A DNA stretch of 13,964 nucleotides from an uncultured Oscillospiraceae bacterium (GCA_900555435.1 USLH01000055.1:1-13964); one strand, 5' to 3'; counted from the stretch's first letter, positions 1 through 7,082 are shown. Made by a program: numbers and translations. The notes: generated by a model not told the origin, from the letters alone.

Positions 1-419
1 TAGGCGAGGATCTTGTTCATCGTTCCCTCAAGCTGGCGGACGTTGGAGGTGACGTCGGCGATACAAATGGTCTTTGCGCCCAGCACTGTGGTCACGTCCA
101 TGTAGACATAGCCCAGCTTTTCCTCCACCTTCCCGATTTTTTCGATGCGGGGGATGAAGTATTTGTATTTGAGGTAGCCCCGGAGCAGCTCCTGCTGTTC
201 GGGGGAGAGGGTGGAGAGCTTCCGGAGGATTCCCAACTCTTTGGGCTCGCCTTCCACCTCGCCGGAAACGGAAAGGAACTCCTCCGGGTTCTGGAAGGGG
301 AAGAGACGGGTCAGCTGGACGGTGTCATAGCGGGTGCCCTTCCAGTCCAGGGAGAGAATCCCGGTATCGCTTAAGGAAAAGGAAAGCTCCTTGGGGTCAA
401 AATAGTTTAAGTCATTCAT
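1..419 (-). CDS. DUF1854 family protein (3' end cut by window edge)
   Basis: The visible 139 codons start at ATG 417-419 and stay open to the left edge, where the last two bases read TA, so either a Tyr codon or a stop follows immediately. The product is soluble, with no membrane segment or signal peptide. Its N-terminus (MNDLNYFDPKELSF) and the later stretch YVYMDVTTVLGAKTICIADVTSNVRQLEG resemble the DUF1854 family. That family is typically encoded next to an ABC exporter like the one just upstream here, and RefSeq names for such pairs link them to cyanophycin metabolism. The 21-nt gap from the ABC stop, with AGGAAGGAG just before the ATG, indicates translation from the same mRNA. The biochemical role is unknown; it may be an accessory to the exporter. 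Family assignment is from recalled similarity and is moderately secure. Confidence 0.75.
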   Translation of the reverse strand, partial: MNDLNYFDPKELSFSLSDTGILSLDWKGTRYDTVQLTRLFPFQNPEEFLSVSGEVEGEPKELGILRKLSTLSPEQQELLRGYLKYKYFIPRIEKIGKVEEKLGYVYMDVTTVLGAKTICIADVTSNVRQLEGTMNKILA

Positions 420-440
420 AATCTGCTCCTTCCTGCCCGG

Positions 441-2723
441 TCAGTCCTGATTGATGAACTTCAGGGAATCGAGCTGGATCCTATGAAGGTTATAGTAGAC
501 GCCCCGGAGATCCAGAAGCTCCCGGTGGGTGCCTTTTTCGCTCAGACGGCCGTCGTCGATGACCGCTAAGCTGTCGGCATCCCGGAGGGTGGAAAGGCGG
601 TGGGCGATGGCGATGATGGTCTTGCCCTTCCGCAGCTGCTGGATGGCATTTTGGATGTTCCGTTCGGTCTGGGTGTCCATGGCGGCAGTGGCTTCGTCCA
701 AGATCAGGATGGCCGGATCCTGTAAGATCGCCCGTGCGATGGAGATCCGCTGCTTTTCGCCGCCGGAGAGCTGGACGCCGCCGTTCCCGACCTTGGTGTC
801 ATAGCCTTCGGGGAAGCGGAGGATGAAGTCGTGGGCGTAAGCGGCCTTGGCGGCTTCCACCACTTCCTCCATGGAGGCGTCGGGGCGGGCGTAGCGGATG
901 TTGTCGGCGATGGTGCCCATAAAGAGGTAGGTCTCCTGGGTGACGATGCCGATGTTGCGGCGCAGGTCTTCAAAGGCGATGTCCTTGATGTTCACGCCAT
1001 CGATGGTGATCTCCCCTTCGGTCACATCGTAGAGCCGGGCAATCAGGTTGATGATGGTGGATTTTCCGGCTCCCGTGCGGCCGACTAAGCCGATCATCTC
1101 GCCGCCTTTTACGTCAAAGCTGACGTTTTTGATGACGGGTCGGCCTACTTCGTACTCAAAGGAGATGTTTTTAACGGAGATGTCGCCGTTCATCCGCTCC
1201 ATGCGGACGGGGTGGTCGCTTTCCCGGACGGAGGGCTCGGTGTCCAGAATCTCATACATCCGGGAGGCGGAGTCCAAGCACCGGGCGGAACGATCAGCGG
1301 CACTCATGAAGAACTCGATGCAGTTCAGCGCCATATCCGAGTATGCGATCAGGGTGGTCAGAGCGCCTAAGGTCACGTTCCCACGGATCACGAAGATGGC
1401 GCCCAGACCGAAAATGGCGATCTCCGATACCCGGTAGAGCATCCGCAGAAGGGGAAAGCGGGAAGCACCGTAGTAGCTGGAGACCATGCGGGTGTTGAAG
1501 TAGTTGCCGTTGCGGCTGTCGAAGCGGTCCACCTCCTGCTCCTCCCGGGCGAAGGACTTGACCACCTTCTGGCCGCCCAGAGAATCGGTGATGACCGATT
1601 TCATGGAGCGGATGGCCCGGTGCTGCCGGCGGTTCAGGCGCTTCATATAACGGCGGAAGTGCCGGATGGCGAAGCCGATCAGCAGGATGGACGCAAAAAT
1701 CAGGATGGTCAGCAGGGGGCTTATGGTACACATGACTACGACTAGGCCGATGACGGTAAGGACGCTGACGATGTAATAGGGGATCAGATCCACGAAAAAG
1801 AAATAGAGCCAGTCGGCGTCGTCGTCGATGCGGGTCATGAGGGTGCCGGTGGCCTTGCTCACGAAGAAGTTCATGGACAGCCGCTGCATGGACGAGAAGA
1901 TCTTCACCCGGAGATTATTTAAGACCTCACAGGAGATCTTGGAGACGATGATGCCGTAAAGGGAGGAAAAGAAGGAGGCGATGAGCTTGATTCCGAAGAT
2001 CATCAGCACCACCATGGCCAGCTTCCCGTAGTATTTTCCGTAGACCGTCCCATTTATGACCGACGGCTTCGTTAAAACCTGATCGTAAAACATCTGGGAG
2101 GAGAAGAGAGGAACGATCAGGGTCAGCACGCTGCTCACAAGGATGAGGGCGAAGATCAGGACGGCTTCCTTTTTATGGGAAAGGTATTCCTTTAAAAGCC
2201 GTTTGAAGGACACCGTGTTGGACAGGCAGTTGGGACAGATGGTGCGTTCCTGATTGGGGTAGGGGCGTTTGCATTTCGGGCAGACCCGATGCTCGTCTTT
2301 TAAGCCGCTGTCGTCGATGGGGGTATTGTCCCGGAGCGCAAGGATCCGGGAGCGGAACTTTTCAAAAAGCCCCACAGATGAAAGCGACAGCCTGCACACC
2401 GTGAATTCTTCTTCGTCCGTTTTCAGAATGAAGGAAGAGACGGTATACAGCCTGTCGATGACGACCTCTTTGATGGACGCAAGCGGAATGGATCGGTAAT
2501 CGCTGACATCGTAGAGGATCCGGGTCTCGTGATGCTTCTTTCCTAAGTATCGTTCGTGTCCGTAAAGGATGCAAAGCTCGTCCCGCGTCAGGGCCAGGTA
2601 GATCTCTTCGTATTGGTTTTCTCTGGAAACATCGGCTTTTGCCGTGTAGAGGATGGAGTCGGCCGGAACACCCCGCTGCTCAAAGGCGGACGTGACGGAG
2701 TCCGGTAGATGATAGAAGAACAC
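441..2723 (-). CDS. ABC exporter half-transporter (TMD-NBD) with PH-like and zinc-ribbon N-terminal extension
   Basis: A 760-residue type I (ABCB-like) exporter half-transporter, presumably homodimeric in the cytoplasmic membrane. Residues 1-140 are a soluble, strand-rich segment ending in a helix, suggestive of a bacterial PH-like fold (inference). Cys148, Cys151, Cys163 and Cys166 form a CxxC-x11-CxxC zinc ribbon. The membrane domain spans about 186-470. The ATPase domain has Walker A GRTGAGKST (548-556), Q-loop Gln596, signature LSGGEKQ (652-658), Walker B ending Asp676-Glu677 and H-loop His708, so it should be catalytically competent. The start is GTG (2721-2723), chosen because AAGGAGG (2731-2737) lies 7 nt upstream. 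The soluble extension makes it longer than a plain ~580-residue half-transporter. The following DUF1854 gene places it with the transporters RefSeq calls cyanophycin metabolism-associated. The substrate is unknown; a peptide or amino-acid-derived compound is possible. Confidence 0.93.
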   Translation of the reverse strand: MFFYHLPDSVTSAFEQRGVPADSILYTAKADVSRENQYEEIYLALTRDELCILYGHERYLGKKHHETRILYDVSDYRSIPLASIKEVVIDRLYTVSSFILKTDEEEFTVCRLSLSSVGLFEKFRSRILALRDNTPIDDSGLKDEHRVCPKCKRPYPNQERTICPNCLSNTVSFKRLLKEYLSHKKEAVLIFALILVSSVLTLIVPLFSSQMFYDQVLTKPSVINGTVYGKYYGKLAMVVLMIFGIKLIASFFSSLYGIIVSKISCEVLNNLRVKIFSSMQRLSMNFFVSKATGTLMTRIDDDADWLYFFFVDLIPYYIVSVLTVIGLVVVMCTISPLLTILIFASILLIGFAIRHFRRYMKRLNRRQHRAIRSMKSVITDSLGGQKVVKSFAREEQEVDRFDSRNGNYFNTRMVSSYYGASRFPLLRMLYRVSEIAIFGLGAIFVIRGNVTLGALTTLIAYSDMALNCIEFFMSAADRSARCLDSASRMYEILDTEPSVRESDHPVRMERMNGDISVKNISFEYEVGRPVIKNVSFDVKGGEMIGLVGRTGAGKSTIINLIARLYDVTEGEITIDGVNIKDIAFEDLRRNIGIVTQETYLFMGTIADNIRYARPDASMEEVVEAAKAAYAHDFILRFPEGYDTKVGNGGVQLSGGEKQRISIARAILQDPAILILDEATAAMDTQTERNIQNAIQQLRKGKTIIAIAHRLSTLRDADSLAVIDDGRLSEKGTHRELLDLRGVYYNLHRIQLDSLKFINQD

Positions 2724-2786
2724 AATGGCACCTCCTTGGGATGGGATCGGAATTGTTCGTTTTCATATCCGTTTTTTGATAAAAAC

Positions 2787-2800
2787 CTCCGTGGGCGGAG
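2787..2800 (-). terminator. Candidate attenuator-like hairpin in ABC exporter leader
   Basis: Read on the minus strand, CTCCG-CCCA-CGGAG is a 5-bp GC-rich stem followed by GTTTTTATC, about 65 nt before the GTG start. The short stem and imperfect U-tract make it a weak terminator candidate. It could be an attenuator or only a leader hairpin. Confidence 0.3.
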
Positions 2801-2825
2801 AAAATCCGTCCGGTCAGAAGAAAAC

Positions 2826-2870
2826 CGCTTAAAAAAGCGACAGAGCCTGAAATGCAGCCGAATTTCAGGC
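2826..2870 (-). promoter_or_regulatory. Two hairpins at the 5' end of the ABC exporter leader
   Basis: GCCTGAAAT (2845-2853) pairs with ATTTCAGGC (2862-2870) around an 8-nt loop, and CGCTT (2826-2830) pairs with AAGCG (2835-2839). Both lie just downstream of the predicted minus-strand start point near 2873, so they would begin the leader RNA. I do not recognise a riboswitch class. A 5' stabilising hairpin or a protein-binding site are possible roles. Confidence 0.4.
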
Positions 2871-2879
2871 ACTTTCTTC

Positions 2880-2908
2880 ATTTTAACAGACTTTTCTGTG
2901 ATTGTAAA
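2880..2908 (-). promoter_or_regulatory. Sigma-A-type promoter of ABC exporter/DUF1854 operon
   Basis: On the minus strand, a TTTACA -35 box (2903-2908) and a TAAAAT -10 box (2880-2885) are separated by exactly 17 nt. Each box matches consensus at five of six positions. The predicted start near 2873 gives a leader of about 150 nt before the GTG start at 2723. Confidence 0.7.
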
Positions 2909-2985
2909 CAGTTTTTAATCGGATTTGAAAGTTTTTTGAAAAGATCCGAAAAATACGGAACCGGAGCATAAATGAATATTATACC

Positions 2986-3045
2986 TGTATATACGCACAA
3001 TTGCTGAATATATACAACGATATACATCTTATATTTCGGAAATAT
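2986..3045. promoter_or_regulatory. Possible operator cluster: helically phased ATATAC repeats and a palindrome
   Basis: ATATAC occurs at 2989, 3010 and 3020, spaced 21 and 10 bp, close to two turns and one turn of DNA. ATATTT-CGG-AAATAT follows at 3031-3045. TGAATATATACA (3005-3016) vaguely resembles an ArgR half-site but does not match a full ARG box. It lies between the divergent promoters, a sensible place for a shared regulator. AT-rich composition alone could produce this. Confidence 0.25.
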
Positions 3046-3140
3046 CCGATAAAATCGCATAAATGAAGAGAAAAAAAGACGGAGGAAACTGGAAGATTGT
3101 ATAAAGTTTTGAAAAAACTGAATTTTTTCCCGTCCGGCTC

Positions 3141-3169
3141 TTGCATTTGCCGTTTTGTTGTGGTAAAGT
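3141..3169 (+). promoter_or_regulatory. Probable promoter of amino-acid ABC importer
   Basis: TTGCAT (3141-3146) and TAAAGT (3164-3169) are 17 nt apart, and a TGG preceding the -10 box gives an extended -10. The individual boxes are only fair matches. The predicted start near 3176 leaves a leader of about 34 nt before the preferred ATG at 3210. Confidence 0.5.
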
Positions 3170-3193
3170 ATTGATGACGTAAAAAACAGATCG

Positions 3194-3200
3194 GAAAGGA
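3194..3200 (+). promoter_or_regulatory. Ribosome binding site that fixes the binding-protein start
   Basis: GAAAGGA directly abuts the ATG at 3201, too close for initiation there, but lies 9 nt before the in-frame ATG at 3210. The later ATG also gives a canonical lipoprotein signal peptide beginning MKFTK. Confidence 0.6.
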
Positions 3201-3209
3201 ATGGCTTTT

Positions 3210-4004
3210 ATGAAATTCACGAAAATTTTAAGCGGCATTTTAGCGGCGGCACTTGCTTTGTCCCTTGCTTCCTGCGGAAACTCCGGCAAAAAGATCGAAA
3301 GTGCGGATGATCTGGCCGACAGCATCATCGGCGCTCAGGGCGGCACCACCGGCGCCACCTACATTGCGGACGACATCGATGCCGGGAGCCTAGGCTCTGC
3401 CACTCTGCAGGAATTCAAGACCGGCATCGAAGCGGTCACCGCTCTCAAGCAGGGCAAGATCGACGCCGTGGTCATCGACAACGAGCCTGCAAAGGTCTTT
3501 GTGGAGCAGAACGACGGGCTGAAGATTTTGGACACTCCTTACACGGTGGAGGATTACGCCATCGCCATTGCGAAGGAAAACGACGAGCTGAAGGATCAGT
3601 TCAACGCAGCTATCGCCGAGTTGAAGGCAGATGGTACGCTGGATCAGCTGATCGCTTACTACATCACCAAGGACGAGAGCGCTTCTCCTTACACTTCTCC
3701 CGAAGGCATCACCTATGATGGAAAGCTGATTATGGCTACCAATGCTGCGTTCCCTCCCTATGAATACTATGAGAGCGATCAGGTCGTGGGTTTGGACGTG
3801 GACATTGCCAAAGCCATCTGCGACAAGCTGGGCAAGGAGCTGGAAGTGGTCGATATGGACTTTGACGCCATCATCACCGCCGTCCAGAGCGGCAAGGCGG
3901 ACTTCGCCGCCGCAGGCATGACCGTTACCGAAGACCGGCTGCAGAACGTAAACTTCACCGACAGCTACGCCACCGGCATTCAGGTCATCGTCGTCAAGAA
4001 ATAA
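3210..4004 (+). CDS. Amino-acid ABC transporter substrate-binding lipoprotein, apparently circularly permuted (SBP_bac_3 type)
   Basis: A 264-residue extracytoplasmic lipoprotein that should capture an amino acid and deliver it to the permease and ATPase encoded next. The signal peptide ends in lipobox LASC with Cys22 as the lipidated residue. The domain order is unusual. Residues 29-153 match the second lobe of family 3 binding proteins: the GTTG loop near 45-48, GKIDAVVID ending at Asp90 (expected ligand amino-group contact), and the C-terminal helix near 131-151. After a linker (about 154-170), residues 171-264 match the first lobe: MATNAAFPPYEYYE, then MTVTEDR with Arg243 (expected carboxylate contact), ending in VIVVKK. 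In ordinary members, VIVVKK leads directly into a sequence like KIESADDLADS, which is where this mature protein begins. Total length is normal for the family and no lobe is duplicated. It is the only binding protein in the operon. Substrate is not predictable beyond polar amino acid. Confidence 0.92.
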   Translation: MKFTKILSGILAAALALSLASCGNSGKKIESADDLADSIIGAQGGTTGATYIADDIDAGSLGSATLQEFKTGIEAVTALKQGKIDAVVIDNEPAKVFVEQNDGLKILDTPYTVEDYAIAIAKENDELKDQFNAAIAELKADGTLDQLIAYYITKDESASPYTSPEGITYDGKLIMATNAAFPPYEYYESDQVVGLDVDIAKAICDKLGKELEVVDMDFDAIITAVQSGKADFAAAGMTVTEDRLQNVNFTDSYATGIQVIVVKK

Positions 4005-4024
4005 TCTCTTTCCCAGGAACTCAC

Positions 4025-4065
4025 CGGAAAGGGACAGACCCCTTTGTCTGCCCCTTTCCGTTTTT
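4025..4065 (+). terminator. Intra-operon terminator between binding protein and permease
   Basis: CGGAAAGGG-A-CAGAC (4025-4039) pairs with GTCTG-C-CCCTTTCCG (4046-4060) around a 6-nt loop. This is a 14-bp stem with one A-C mismatch, followed by TTTTT (4061-4065) and a second T-run. It probably stops part of the transcription, so the binding protein mRNA exceeds that of the membrane components, as is usual in such importers. Confidence 0.75.
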
Positions 4066-4080
4066 CCGTTTTCTTCGATA

Positions 4081-4088
4081 AAAGGAGG
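4081..4088 (+). promoter_or_regulatory. Ribosome binding site supporting the TTG start of the permease
   Basis: AAAGGAGG lies 7 nt before TTG at 4096-4098. No in-frame ATG is nearby, so the strong site supports the TTG start. Confidence 0.7.
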
Positions 4089-4095
4089 CGCAGAC

Positions 4096-4833
4096 TTGGA
4101 AACGTTTTGGCTGAGTGTGAAGGGCTGGTTCGTGAACCTGTGGAAGGATTTCGCCGACCAGTTCTATCTGAACTTTATTAAGGACAACCGCTGGAAGTAC
4201 CTGACAGGCGGCCTTGGGAACACGCTGATGATCACCATGGGTGCGTTGGTTCTGGGCGTCGTTTTCGGCTTTTTGCTGGCGCTGGTTCGCACGACCCACG
4301 ATCGGACGGGGAAGCTGGGCTTTTTGAATGGGCTTGCGAAGCTCTATCTGACGGTGGTCCGGGGCACCCCTGTGGTAGTCCAGCTGATGATTATTTATTT
4401 TGTGGTGTTTGCGTCGGTACGGATCAACGGCGTGATTGCAGCGATCATCGCCTTTGGTTTGAACTCGGCGGCGTATGTGGCGGAGATCTTCCGCTCCGGC
4501 ATCATGAGCATTGATAAGGGGCAGATGGAGGCCGGCCGCAGCCTGGGGCTTACCTATGGGCAGACCATGTGGAGGATCATCATGCCTCAGGCGGTGAAGA
4601 ATGTGCTTCCGGCTCTGGGCAACGAGATGATCACCCTGCTGAAGGAAACTTCCGTCGCCGGCTACATCGCCCTGCAGGATCTGACCAAAGGCGGCGACAT
4701 CATCCGGGGCCGGACGTACAGCGCATTCATGCCGCTGCTGGCGGTAGCGGCCATTTATCTGATTATCGTGCTGATTCTGCAGGCGCTGGTCGGGCGGCTT
4801 GAAAGGAGGCTGGCAAAGAGTGATCGAGATTAA
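4096..4833 (+). CDS. Amino-acid ABC transporter permease (HisMQ family)
   Basis: A 245-residue inner-membrane permease that forms the translocation channel for the binding protein encoded upstream, with the ATPase encoded downstream. The family hallmark GNTL is at 41-44, RGTP at 89-92, and the EAA loop that docks on the ATPase at about 145-172 (EAGRSLGLTYGQT, then MPQA). Hydrophobic segments lie near 41-65, 84-107, 111-130 and 210-233. An N-terminal amphipathic stretch of about 35 residues precedes the first helix. The start is TTG with a strong ribosome binding site. Its last 14 nt overlap the ATPase gene, suggesting translational coupling. Only one permease gene is present, so the channel is probably a homodimer. 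Confidence 0.94.
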   Translation: METFWLSVKGWFVNLWKDFADQFYLNFIKDNRWKYLTGGLGNTLMITMGALVLGVVFGFLLALVRTTHDRTGKLGFLNGLAKLYLTVVRGTPVVVQLMIIYFVVFASVRINGVIAAIIAFGLNSAAYVAEIFRSGIMSIDKGQMEAGRSLGLTYGQTMWRIIMPQAVKNVLPALGNEMITLLKETSVAGYIALQDLTKGGDIIRGRTYSAFMPLLAVAAIYLIIVLILQALVGRLERRLAKSDRD

Positions 4834-5545
4834 GGATCTGAAAAAATCCTTCGGGGAGCTTCATGTGCTCCAGGGAATCACCACCACCGTCAACAAAGGC
4901 GACAAGGTCGTCGTAGTAGGGCCTTCCGGCTCGGGGAAGAGCACCTTTCTCCGGTGCCTGAACCTCTTGGAAATGCCGGACAGCGGCGAGATCTGGTTTG
5001 AGGGAAAGCAGATCAATGCCCCGAAGGCGGACGTGGACAAGCTCCGCTGCAAGATGGGAATGGTGTTCCAACACTTCAATTTGTTCCCCCATCTGACGAT
5101 CTTGGGGAACATCACGCTGGCGCCGGTGCTTTTAAAGCTGAAGACGAAGGAAGAAGCCGACGCACAGGCAAAAGAGCTGCTCTCCCGGATCGGGCTTCTG
5201 GATAAGGCGGACACCTATCCTGCCATGCTTTCCGGCGGGCAGAAGCAGCGGGTCGCCATTGTCCGGGCCCTTGCCATGAATCCGGATGTGATGCTGTTTG
5301 ACGAGCCTACTTCCGCACTGGATCCGGAAATGGTAGGCGAGGTGCTGCAGCTGATGAGGGATCTGGCGGCAGACGGGATGACCATGGTCTGCGTCACCCA
5401 CGAGATGGGGTTTGCCAGAGAGGTCGCCAACCGGGTGATCTTCATGGATGGCGGTTCCATTCTGGAGGAGTCTTCCAATCCGGAAGAGTTTTTCAGCAAT
5501 CCGAAGCACCCCAGAGCGAAGGAATTCCTCTCCAAGGTGCTGTAA
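4820..5545 (+). CDS. Amino-acid ABC transporter ATP-binding protein (GlnQ/HisP type)
   Basis: A 241-residue ATPase that powers amino-acid uptake through the permease encoded just upstream. Counted from GTG 4820: Walker A GPSGSGKST at 34-42, Q-loop Gln84, signature LSGGQKQ at 137-143, Walker B ending Asp161-Glu162, and H-loop His194. All catalytic residues are present, and length matches the 240-250 residues usual for this family. A TTG 21 nt upstream would also open the frame, but GAAAGGAGG at 4801-4809 lies inside that extension and points to the GTG, whose product begins in the family-typical way (IEIKDLKKSFG). The gene overlaps the permease by 14 nt and is followed at once by a strong terminator. 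Confidence 0.95.
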   Translation: MIEIKDLKKSFGELHVLQGITTTVNKGDKVVVVGPSGSGKSTFLRCLNLLEMPDSGEIWFEGKQINAPKADVDKLRCKMGMVFQHFNLFPHLTILGNITLAPVLLKLKTKEEADAQAKELLSRIGLLDKADTYPAMLSGGQKQRVAIVRALAMNPDVMLFDEPTSALDPEMVGEVLQLMRDLAADGMTMVCVTHEMGFAREVANRVIFMDGGSILEESSNPEEFFSNPKHPRAKEFLSKVL

Positions 5546-5552
5546 TAAAGAA

Positions 5553-5596
5553 AAAACGCTCCGGAACGGTTTTTGGGTGCCGTTCCGGAGCGTTTT
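5553..5596. terminator. Bidirectional terminator between convergent importer and DUF3810 genes
   Basis: AAAA plus CGCTCCGGAACGG (5553-5569) pairs perfectly with CCGTTCCGGAGCG plus TTTT (5580-5596) around a 10-nt loop. The A-tract on one side and T-tract on the other let it serve both converging transcripts, whose stops lie 8 nt before and 14 nt after it. Confidence 0.92.
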
Positions 5597-5609
5597 GCAA
5601 TATTTTTCA

Positions 5610-6716
5610 TTATTCCTCGGGGCAGTAGTAAGCCACCAGCAGATCCACGCAGGCGCCGTAGCTCTTCACGCCCAGCTCCTGACCGTAGCTTTGGAGGAAG
5701 CTGTTATAGACGGTTTGGGTCGCCTGGTTCACCGGAGTCTGGAACTGCTGCCAGTAGGCGTTGTTGGCGGAAAGATCCGCCCGAACCCGGGCATCCAGGG
5801 AGCCGTAGACCTGCTCCCATGCGATGCGGTCTGCTTTGTAAAGGGCGTTGCTCAGATGGATATAGCCCAAGAGGGCGGCGGAGTAGCAGTAGACGGGGTC
5901 GCCACTTTTTAAGGCAGTGAGGATCGCTACGAAGTTTGCTTCCTGCTCCGGGGCGATGTTTTTCTGATGCGCCAGCTCATGGGTGATGGTGGAGGGGAGG
6001 AGACAGGCGGGACTGTCTGTATTCAGGTTTGCTTCACCGGTAAAGGGGAAGAAAAAGCCGGTAAAGTCGACGTAGCTCATGATCTTGGAGAAGAAGATCC
6101 GCTTGGGGGTGGGGAGGCTGCCGGAGAGAAAGGGGAATTCCTCGCCGACGGCGTCGTAGATGCTGCCGGCTTTCGAAAAGATTTCGTCCCGGCTGACGGA
6201 AAAGCAGCCGGCCTCGTCCCGCTCCACCTGAGGGGCGTACTCGTTTACCAGCTCCACAAAATAGCTTGTGGTGGCGGCAAGGTCATTGGTGGAGACAGGC
6301 AGGGCTTCAATGCCGCTTTTATCGGAAAAGCTGTCGCCGTAATAGTTGACACCCCACAGCAGGCAGAAGCCGGCGTAGACGGTCAGAACTGCGGCGCAGA
6401 GCCCGGCGATGCGGCGGTAAAGGATGATCCGGCGGAGACGTCCGCCGGGGCGGAACATCCGGTACACGGTCTGGAAGATCAGGATGGGCACGCCGATGAT
6501 CCCAACTGCCCAGATCAGCTCCGCCATGGAGAAGGGCAGCAGGGAGAGGATAGCCGCCATCGCCTGTTTATAGGGGGTGGTGACCCAGCGGATCAGAAAA
6601 TTCATCAGCCCTTTGCAGGGGCGGAGGAGGAAGTAAAGCCCGATCACGGCGGCGGAGATCAGGGCGGTCAGGTGGATCCCTAAATGGGATCGGAAAAAGC
6701 GGGCAAAGCGGTTCAT
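5610..6716 (-). CDS. DUF3810 family membrane protein with HExxH zinc-metalloprotease motif
   Basis: A 368-residue protein with hydrophobic segments near 16-35, 63-85 and 103-125, followed by a ~240-residue soluble domain that the topology suggests is extracytoplasmic. HELAH at 246-250, preceded by PSTITHE, is a classic HExxH zinc-binding site; Glu259 in EQEANF is the likely third ligand, as in gluzincin-type peptidases. Length and layout match DUF3810, a family with peptidase-like motifs but no well-established substrate. The ATG at 6714-6716 is preceded by GGGAG at about 10-nt spacing. The gene lies downstream of tRNA-Ala on the same strand, but the tRNA terminator separates them. I found no strong promoter of its own, so limited read-through may supply it. 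Proteolytic activity is inferred, not shown. Confidence 0.9.
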   Translation of the reverse strand: MNRFARFFRSHLGIHLTALISAAVIGLYFLLRPCKGLMNFLIRWVTTPYKQAMAAILSLLPFSMAELIWAVGIIGVPILIFQTVYRMFRPGGRLRRIILYRRIAGLCAAVLTVYAGFCLLWGVNYYGDSFSDKSGIEALPVSTNDLAATTSYFVELVNEYAPQVERDEAGCFSVSRDEIFSKAGSIYDAVGEEFPFLSGSLPTPKRIFFSKIMSYVDFTGFFFPFTGEANLNTDSPACLLPSTITHELAHQKNIAPEQEANFVAILTALKSGDPVYCYSAALLGYIHLSNALYKADRIAWEQVYGSLDARVRADLSANNAYWQQFQTPVNQATQTVYNSFLQSYGQELGVKSYGACVDLLVAYYCPEE

Positions 6717-6751
6717 GAAAGTCAGCTCCCTTCGGAAGGCGTGGGAAATAC

Positions 6752-6785
6752 AAAAAATCCGGAAACATCATCGGATGTTTCCGGA
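6752..6785 (-). terminator. Terminator of tRNA-Ala
   Basis: On the minus strand, TCCGGAAACATC pairs with GATGTTTCCGGA (12 bp, 4-nt loop; 6758-6785), followed by six T (complement of 6752-6757). It lies 3 nt beyond the tRNA CCA end and before the DUF3810 start. Confidence 0.9.
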
Positions 6786-6788
6786 ACT

Positions 6789-6864
<76 letters not shown>

Positions 6865-6903
6865 AAGCAGTTTGTTTCAGGTTGTTTTCCTGAGTGCTTG
6901 TTT

Positions 6904-6932
6904 ATTATAGCATGGAGGAAAAAGAAATGCAA
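6904..6932 (-). promoter_or_regulatory. Promoter of tRNA-Ala
   Basis: On the minus strand, TTGCAT (6927-6932) and a perfect TATAAT (6904-6909) are 17 nt apart, with TGC before the -10 box (extended -10). Transcription should start about 33 nt before the mature 5' end. Confidence 0.88.
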
Positions 6933-7082
6933 GAGTTTTTTTGCGGTTTTTTGGATTTTATCTTAAAAAACGAAAATCATACATGAAATTATTTTATTTT
7001 ATGCAAAATGCGCAAATGAATTGTTTTTAGATGGAGGTTTTCTTTGTTTTTACAAAATATTCACGCCAGATGGGGCGGGGCG

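Larger units (their letters stand above)
2724..3209. other. Divergent intergenic region between ABC exporter and amino-acid importer
   Basis: A 486-nt gap, markedly AT-rich from about 2880 to 3190. It holds both divergent promoters, the exporter leader hairpins, three ATATAC repeats (2989-2994, 3010-3015, 3020-3025) and the inverted repeat ATATTT-CGG-AAATAT (3031-3045). Short reading frames here have no ribosome binding site and no protein-like composition, so I see no gene. Confidence 0.6.

Noticed and set aside
2754..2873. Guanidine-type (mini-ykkC-like) riboswitch in the exporter leader
   Set aside because: Two small hairpins are present but without the conserved ACGR loops, so there is no support for the class.
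2588..2881. 97-codon minus-strand frame covering the ABC exporter leader and start
   Set aside because: Its ATG lies within the -10 box and upstream of the predicted start point, it has Arg/Pro/Ser-rich composition, and it overlaps the true GTG-started exporter gene in another frame.
5967..6683. 238-codon plus-strand frame opposite the DUF3810 gene
   Set aside because: Gly/Asp-rich mirror of the DUF3810 coding frame with no ribosome binding site or recognisable domain.
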